49,385 nt of DNA from an uncultured Erysipelotrichaceae bacterium (GTDB lineage: Bacteria > Bacillota_I > Bacilli_A > Erysipelotrichales > Erysipelotrichaceae), in assembly GCA_902778375.1 (NCBI GenBank), contig CACYXJ010000008.1, positions 1 through 49,385 of the forward strand. Reading direction: 5' to 3'. Of the stretch, positions 45,021-49,385 are shown in pieces. The position numbers and the translations under genes were made by a program. Every line of letters begins with the position of its first letter. Position 1 is the first letter of the stretch. The notes under the pieces are model-generated. The model saw only the letters and a program-made list of their open reading frames with translations. It was not told the DNA's origin and ran no database searches.

Positions 45021-47480
45021 TCAGTATGCAAGCATCGGCGTACGGCGGGCGGAATCATAGATATCCTGCAGTTCATAGCCGAAGAGAATCTGGTCAGCTT
45101 TGACTTTGATATCTGTTACTTTCAGTCCGTCGCCGACAGTGATCTGGGAACCGATCGGATACACATCATCATAGTTGCCGTCGAGGTCGTAGAACTCGCA
45201 CAGGAAGTCGATGGTATCGGTAGCTTTCAGGCTGACGACCTTTTCTTCATATTCGCCGTTGACATCCGCATCGGCAAATTCACCGCTGAGAGCTGCCTGC
45301 TCGTTGATGTATGGAACCAGTTTGCCGTCGGTCTGCAGATCTTCATAGACCATTTCGGCTCCGATGATCGCACCGTTTTCTTCTTCGCCGGAGTATTCGA
45401 CGATCAGGTTGGCTCTTTCTCCGTTCAGAAGAACAGGGATATAGCCGCGGGTGACCCAGTTGCCGTTGTCGTCCGGTTCGCATTCCGTCATGTAGTAGGA
45501 TACGATCTGATCGTTGACAGCGACCCAAAGTCCGTCATATTCCATGAGAAGGTCATTGTCTTCGTCGAATTCGAAGATATTGTCGAGACCGAGATTGAGG
45601 TAGCCGTCGCCGTCCTTGACCCAGACGTTCAGTTTGACATCCTGGATCAGGCTCCAGTCTTCCTCGCTCAGCGACAGTACTTTCGTACCGTTCTTGTCGG
45701 TGAGGACGAGATCGGAACTGTCGAGATGGCTTCTGCCGCCGGTCAGCAGGGAAGAGATCAGGTTGAATGTCGCCTGATCGACACCGCCGCCTCCGCCCAG
45801 CAGGGAGGAGATATCCAGTACATTGGAAGAAGAACTGCCGCCCTGACCGAAGAAGGACGAGTAATCAAGACCTGAGAACGGAGTGCCGTTGGATACCTGT
45901 CCGCCGCCCAGAAGATCGAACAGCGAAGAGGACGTATAGTTGTTGGCGACCTGTCCCGAGGACTGCAGGGTTGCGAAGGATTTGACCGCGCCGGCATATT
46001 CATCGTTGAAATCGATGTTGTCATAGATCTGCACCATCGAGCTTACCCGTCTGATATTGCGGTACGGGAAGTAGATGCTGATGCCGAATGCGTTATTGAT
46101 ATTGCGGGTCCGGTTGTATTTGACACAGGACTGGATCGCCTGTGCAAGTTCTTTCGACTCGGCTGTATTCAGCGTATTGCAGAAGTGGACAAGGTCGATC
46201 TGGTCGATCTTCTGGGAAGAAGCGAACTCTCTGGTGGCGCTGCGGGAATCAGCTACAGTCTGGTAGTTATTGCCCTGGACCTGGCTGGTCAGCATTTTCG
46301 AGAAGTTTGTCAGCTTTTCGGGAACAACGCTCTTGAATTCCGCCAGGTCGATGATCGACAGTGTGTATTTGTCGCTGGCGGATACGTAATTGGACTGTCT
46401 GGTAGTGCAGAAACCGTCGATGATGGTTTTGCCAAGATCGAGCGATGGAGTGGAACTGTTCTTGGCAAGCTGCGTCAGCCAGTCAACGTGATACCAGCCG
46501 GTGCCTGGTTCGGTTTCTTCCGAAGCAAGCAGGTAGTCGGCATACGGTTCAACGGCAATCGCTGTTTCCATGTTCGCCATCAGGCAGGCATCGAAGCCGA
46601 TAATGTCAAACTTGACGCCGCCTGCTTTCAGACCGGCAGCGATCTTGTCGACGGTCATGGAACCGTTGGGATACAGTTCATCATATCCGTAACCGGCATA
46701 GGAACCGCCGCCGTGATCCCACATAATCAGGATATAGCGGTTAGCCGGGAAGTTCTTGGCGCTGTACTGAATGAATTCCGCCAGGGTATTGGCATCCGTC
46801 ATTGCCTTGCGGCCGAAGTTGCCTTCCAGTTTCTGGATGGAACGGTCAGAGACACGCCAGATCTGGTTGCTGTTGGGCGAGATGACCGAGTTTTTCCATC
46901 TCTTTGTGCCGCCGGTTTCGACAATGATATTGACGTTGTCGGAATGGGCAGCATATGCCATTTCGTTCAGGTCGGCTGTGCCCATACCGTAGTTGGACTC
47001 CAGGTCGGTGCCGCACATGTAGACCATGACGGTAACCTGATCCTTGCCGTCACCGAGCAGTTTCGTATACTTGTCACGGGCACCGCTTGATACGGTCGTG
47101 TTGACTTCCGGTGTCGTGGCATTCGTATAGGTGACGTTATTGGTGGTGGCAGTACCGAAATGATAGCCGTTGCTGTTGGTGCTGCTGGTGTTGTTGTTTG
47201 TGGTGGTCTGCTGGACCGGCGGCTGGGTCGGCGTCTGCGGCTGGGCAGGCGCGGAGTTGCCGCCGGTAAGACCGTTGCCGAAGAGCAGCAGGGCAGCCAG
47301 GGCCAGGAGGGAAAGTCCTCCGCCTCTGGTGACGTTCCTCGATATTCCTGTCCTCGGCGCCTGCGGTCTTTCGCTTGGGCTGTTATTTACGGGACCAGAA
47401 CCCAGTCCCTCATCGCGTCTATGAACTTCAGCTTCCTTGCCGGAGTCATGACGTTTTCTGCCATGTGGACGTTCTGACAT
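45021..47480 (-). CDS. Membrane-anchored clostripain-family (C11) cysteine protease
   Basis: 819 residues. A basic, Ser/Pro-rich cytoplasmic start (1-50), one membrane helix (about 56-72, LSLLALAALLLFGNGLTG), and a Thr/Asn-rich linker. The C11 peptidase domain follows: TVMVYMCGTDLES, ILIMWDHGGGSY with the catalytic His (H256), and DIIGFDACLMANME with the catalytic Cys (C299). The downstream 450 residues are Asp/Gly-rich, mostly beta, with several Gly/Ser stretches, and probably form extracellular domains. The start at 47480 is chosen because ggagg sits before it; an ATG five codons earlier contains that site. Single-gene unit with its own -10 and terminator. Self-cleavage at Arg/Lys is usual in the family but not visible. 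Confidence 0.9.
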   Translation of the reverse strand: MSERPHGRKRHDSGKEAEVHRRDEGLGSGPVNNSPSERPQAPRTGISRNVTRGGGLSLLALAALLLFGNGLTGGNSAPAQPQTPTQPPVQQTTTNNNTSSTNSNGYHFGTATTNNVTYTNATTPEVNTTVSSGARDKYTKLLGDGKDQVTVMVYMCGTDLESNYGMGTADLNEMAYAAHSDNVNIIVETGGTKRWKNSVISPNSNQIWRVSDRSIQKLEGNFGRKAMTDANTLAEFIQYSAKNFPANRYILIMWDHGGGSYAGYGYDELYPNGSMTVDKIAAGLKAGGVKFDIIGFDACLMANMETAIAVEPYADYLLASEETEPGTGWYHVDWLTQLAKNSSTPSLDLGKTIIDGFCTTRQSNYVSASDKYTLSIIDLAEFKSVVPEKLTNFSKMLTSQVQGNNYQTVADSRSATREFASSQKIDQIDLVHFCNTLNTAESKELAQAIQSCVKYNRTRNINNAFGISIYFPYRNIRRVSSMVQIYDNIDFNDEYAGAVKSFATLQSSGQVANNYTSSSLFDLLGGGQVSNGTPFSGLDYSSFFGQGGSSSSNVLDISSLLGGGGGVDQATFNLISSLLTGGRSHLDSSDLVLTDKNGTKVLSLSEEDWSLIQDVKLNVWVKDGDGYLNLGLDNIFEFDEDNDLLMEYDGLWVAVNDQIVSYYMTECEPDDNGNWVTRGYIPVLLNGERANLIVEYSGEEENGAIIGAEMVYEDLQTDGKLVPYINEQAALSGEFADADVNGEYEEKVVSLKATDTIDFLCEFYDLDGNYDDVYPIGSQITVGDGLKVTDIKVKADQILFGYELQDIYDSARRTPMLAY

Positions 47481-47512
47481 ATTATTTTCCTCCATGAATC
47501 TTTGATAAGCAC

Positions 47513-47518
47513 ATTATA
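47513..47518 (-). promoter_or_regulatory. Extended -10 of the protease gene
   Basis: TATAAT on the minus strand, preceded by TGC (TG-C-TATAAT). No clear -35. Confidence 0.6.
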
Positions 47519-47580
47519 GCAAATGTAAAAACAATTATTATCTTGAATTAAATGAAAGATGGTGCTATCATACCTTTGCT

Positions 47581-47656
47581 GCCTTAATAGCTCAGTCGGT
47601 AGAGCACCTGGCTGTTAACCAGGGTGTCACAGGTTCGAGTCCTGTTTAAGGCGCCA
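47581..47656 (+). tRNA. tRNA-Asn (anticodon GTT)
   Basis: Complete 76-nt cloverleaf: acceptor GCCTTAA with TTAAGGC, D-arm GCTC-AGTCGGTA-GAGC, anticodon stem CCTGG/CCAGG around a loop with GTT (47614-47616), T-arm ACAGG-TTCGAGT-CCTGT, discriminator G, encoded CCA. It marks the edge of the conserved backbone. Confidence 0.97.
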
Positions 47657-47661
47657 TACAA

Positions 47662-47703
47662 GCGAAAAACCCGATATTCATCTAGAATATCGGGTTTTTT
47701 CGC
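47662..47703 (+). terminator. Terminator after tRNA-Asn
   Basis: A long stem (47662-47679 with 47685-47703, one bulged T), 5-base loop and T6 within the right arm. It is partly symmetrical, so it may also work on the other strand. Confidence 0.9.
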
Positions 47704-47706
47704 ATT

Positions 47707-47726
47707 TCGACAAACATATTTGTCGA
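47707..47726. promoter_or_regulatory. Palindrome upstream of the XRE gene, likely operator
   Basis: TCGACAAA-CATA-TTTGTCGA is a perfect 8-bp inverted repeat with a 4-bp centre, 31 bp before the start codon. It fits an autoregulatory site for the XRE protein. Confidence 0.5.
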
Positions 47727-47757
47727 TTTTAAGGAAATGGGATAAGGAGGAGAAATC

Positions 47758-48069
47758 ATGTGTAAATCCTATGCAGAAATCGCTATGGAGGTTATCCGGG
47801 AAGATTGGAATTTCCGAAAAGCAAAAGACAATCCTGCGTTCAATCAGGAGAGAATCGCCAGGATCATGGGTATTTCCCGCAGTCAGCTCGCAAAGGCCCT
47901 TGGAGAGCCTAAAAACCCTACTATAAGCTTTCTCTGCGCCTATGCGACGGCTGTAGGTCGTCCAATCGACGAACTGCTCTATACGATTGGCCGTCGCGTG
48001 GTAGATGAACAGCGTATGCTGCTGATCTCAAACCAGACAGCAGGTAAGCCAATGGTTGAAGAAATGTAA
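47758..48069 (+). CDS. XRE-type helix-turn-helix regulator
   Basis: 103 residues. The DNA-binding domain is about residues 29-75: FNQERIARIMGISRSQLAKAL is the HTH, and NPTISFLCAYATAVGRPIDE the following helices. A short C-terminal tail has no known motif. It has a strong aaggagg site. It is the first gene of the presumed element and is preceded by a palindrome, so it probably represses itself or controls excision or replication of the element. Targets are unknown. Confidence 0.85.
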   Translation: MCKSYAEIAMEVIREDWNFRKAKDNPAFNQERIARIMGISRSQLAKALGEPKNPTISFLCAYATAVGRPIDELLYTIGRRVVDEQRMLLISNQTAGKPMVEEM

Positions 48070-48323
48070 AAGCAAAAGAAAAGGATTGTACAAGCTACAG
48101 CCTAGGAAACTCCGCTCGTTCAATCCCTTGAACGCCTATCAAGAGCAATTTTGATGGGCAAAAAACCAAGAATTCCAGTGGATTTCAGAAAAATCCACAT
48201 CCTTTCTTGCGTCTCTACCTTACCAAAAAACAGGTCAGATAAAAAGTTTTTGTAGAAGTTTTTACACAAAAATTTTTCGCATAATTCACAGTCAAAAATG
48301 TTTGTTCAGGAAGGAGAAAAACG
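48070..48323 (+). other. Intergenic region of the element with two hairpins
   Basis: 254 bp without a gene, very AT-rich to the right. A 6-bp hairpin GTTCAA-TCCC-TTGAAC (48118-48133) and an 8-bp hairpin GTGGATTT/AAATCCAC (48178-48198) are present, followed by a TTCTTG-containing tract. The last 80 bp (T/A runs) may hold a promoter or DNA-unwinding tract; I cannot fix a -10/-35 pair. Confidence 0.5.
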
Positions 48324-49301
48324 ATGACAAAAGTGAAGAAAATACGCTCTGTAAAATTCACCAAAATTGCAAATGAAATCTTTGATGACTACCGACTTTC
48401 CTACAAGGACATTGGAATCTACTGCAACATGATGAAGTTTCCAGAAGATTGGGAGTTCTCGATCCGGTACCTGGCTGATTGCCATCATGACAAAAAGAGT
48501 TCAGTCAGGAGCGGGATCGATACTTTGCTGAAGTACGGGTACATCGCCAGAGATCAGTCCAGAAACAAGAGAGGGAGATTTGAAAGTGTGGACTATCTCA
48601 TCTTTGAGGATCCGACAGACAACCCGTATTACATTCCCTGCCCGCCCAGAAGTGAGGCTGCCGATCTGGATAATTCACCGCTTACCGAAAATCAGACATC
48701 GGTAAACAATCAGAAAAGTATGCTAAAAACCGGAAAAGACCACGAAAACGATGAGAACAGCGAATTACCGCGTGCAAAAAATCGGTACGCGGTGGAAACA
48801 GACGAATCTACACCGCTTACCGAAAAACGGGATGCGGATAATCGGGATACCGATTTTCCGCCAGCGGAAAATCATACACAACAAAATACTGTCTTAACTA
48901 ATACTTTCTTAATAAATATTGAAGAGGAAGAAGATACCGCGCTTGCGCGCGTGAATATCGACACCTTCAAACAGAAAATGATGAATACCTATCTGAGCAG
49001 CCACTTCAACTGTCAGGACGAAAAGCAGAATGATCAGTTGGATAAAGCTTTCAACGCTATTGCTAATGCGCTTGAGGATATTACTGATCCTGTTGCTGTT
49101 GAAGCGATTGACAACTGTCCCAGAGAAGAAGCTGGTGATCTCCTTAAACACGTCTACAGACAACTCTACAGTACAAGACTCGGTGGGGTACTGAGGGATG
49201 ACATCGTAGATAAACATGCCTATCTGGTGAAGATGATTGGCAGCAGATTTAAAAGCTCATACGGCGGTGATCCAATGGAGTTTTTCGGTATCCGGCGATG
49301 A
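48324..49301 (+). CDS. Replication-initiator / replisome-organizer-like protein
   Basis: 325 residues. Residues ~1-95 form a winged-helix of the HTH_36 kind: FDDYRLSYKDIGIYCNMMKF, PEDWEFSIRYLADCH, DKKSSVRSGIDTLLKYGYIA and FESVDYLIFE. A polar, Asn/Asp/Glu/Thr-rich linker (~110-200) follows, and its DNA holds iteron-like repeats. The C-terminal ~115 residues are mostly helical, with an EEEEDTALARV patch before them. The layout (N-terminal DNA-binding, origin in the linker, C-terminal interaction domain) matches phage replisome organizers and plasmid RepA-type initiators. It has an aaggagaaaaacg ribosome site. The next gene overlaps its stop (ATGA). Exact family and function are inferred from pattern. 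Confidence 0.65.
   Translation: MTKVKKIRSVKFTKIANEIFDDYRLSYKDIGIYCNMMKFPEDWEFSIRYLADCHHDKKSSVRSGIDTLLKYGYIARDQSRNKRGRFESVDYLIFEDPTDNPYYIPCPPRSEAADLDNSPLTENQTSVNNQKSMLKTGKDHENDENSELPRAKNRYAVETDESTPLTEKRDADNRDTDFPPAENHTQQNTVLTNTFLINIEEEEDTALARVNIDTFKQKMMNTYLSSHFNCQDEKQNDQLDKAFNAIANALEDITDPVAVEAIDNCPREEAGDLLKHVYRQLYSTRLGGVLRDDIVDKHAYLVKMIGSRFKSSYGGDPMEFFGIRR
48676..48873. repeat. Iteron-like repeat cluster within the rep-like gene
   Basis: The 16-mer CACCGCTTACCGAAAA occurs exactly at 48676-48691 and 48811-48826. A near-inverted copy (TCGGTACGCGGTG) is at 48782-48794. A perfect 10-bp inverted repeat, GATTTTCCGC-CA-GCGGAAAATC, is at 48852-48873. TTACCG or CGGTAA cores also occur at 48700-48705 and 48765-48770. 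They are dense here and absent on either side by eye. Confidence 0.6.
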
Positions 49302-49385
49302 AGAAACCGAGAGACTTACTTGTGATGGTTTCCGTTGGCGGAGACAAATACTACAACAAAAAATACTGCAGCACTCTGGACGAAG
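49298..49385 (+). CDS. Start of an unidentified gene, cut by the window end
   Basis: 29 complete codons visible, beginning MKKPRDLLVMVSVGGDKYYN. It overlaps the stop of the rep-like gene (ATGA), so it is probably translated with it. Too short to identify. Confidence 0.55.
   Translation, partial: MKKPRDLLVMVSVGGDKYYNKKYCSTLDE

Larger units (their letters stand above)
47657..49385. mobile_element. Probable start of an integrated mobile element
   Basis: Everything after the tRNA-Asn differs from the rest: lower GC by eye, an XRE-type regulator, a replication-initiator-like gene with iteron-like repeats, and a coupled downstream gene. tRNA 3' ends are common insertion sites. No integrase, relaxase or second att copy is in the window, so the boundary is inferred. 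Confidence 0.5.

Overview
This window is a piece of a chromosome from an anaerobic Gram-positive bacterium (Bacillota). The gene families and layout would fit Erysipelotrichia or a neighbouring class, but that placement is inference from family resemblance, not from a marker search. The case for an anaerobic Bacillota rests on several things: a class III (glycyl-radical) ribonucleotide reductase with its activase; a long single-chain PurL; a str-S10-spc-alpha order with zinc-type S14, L36 and adenylate kinase; strong Shine-Dalgarno sites; and relatives of the Bacillus YdjG/H/I and YvlD proteins.

Layout. 1-8307 (+) is the distal part of a purine operon: purM (cut by the window edge), purN, a stand-alone IMP cyclohydrolase, a stand-alone AICAR transformylase, purD and purL. 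8380-9412 (+) holds a PH-like protein and a MarR regulator whose promoter is bracketed by two palindromes. 9496-16575 (-) holds a zinc-finger protein of unknown function, then a redox/DNA-precursor block read from the right: a TPR protein, a DUF4037 nucleotidyltransferase-fold protein, nrdG, a structured leader of about 200 nt, nrdD with a fused redoxin domain, and trxB. 16700-21139 (+) is the str operon (rpsL, rpsG, fusA, tuf). 21295-22427 (+) is an exported double-barnase protein with a barstar immunity gene, wedged between tuf and the S10 operon. 22538-36314 (+) is the S10-spc-alpha ribosomal block with secY, adk, infA and rpoA; rpmD (L30) and map are missing from their usual places.

36335-41275 (+) holds a lipoprotein, an ACT-domain/UPF0210 pair, a membrane-anchored sigma-factor-like protein with an extracellular SH3 domain, and a TrmR-like methyltransferase. 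41246-44880 (-) is an envelope-stress-like cluster: a YvlD-type membrane protein, a YdjH-like TPM protein, a YdjG-like zinc-ribbon protein and a YdjI-like SPFH protein. 45021-47480 (-) is a membrane-anchored clostripain-family protease. A tRNA-Asn gene (47581-47656) ends the conserved backbone. What follows, to the window end, looks like the start of a mobile element: an XRE regulator, a replication-initiator-like protein with iteron-like repeats inside its gene, and one further truncated gene.

Most notable. (1) The tandem barnase carries one domain that has lost the catalytic His and another that has lost an Arg contacting barstar. (2) A sigma-like DNA-binding module is fused to a transmembrane helix and an outside SH3 domain. 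(3) NrdD is fused to a redoxin next to trxB, behind a leader that looks like an attenuator. (4) A candidate replication origin is nested in the rep-like gene. (5) Three genes have a -10 box exactly seven bases before the ATG and no ribosome binding site, suggesting leaderless mRNAs.
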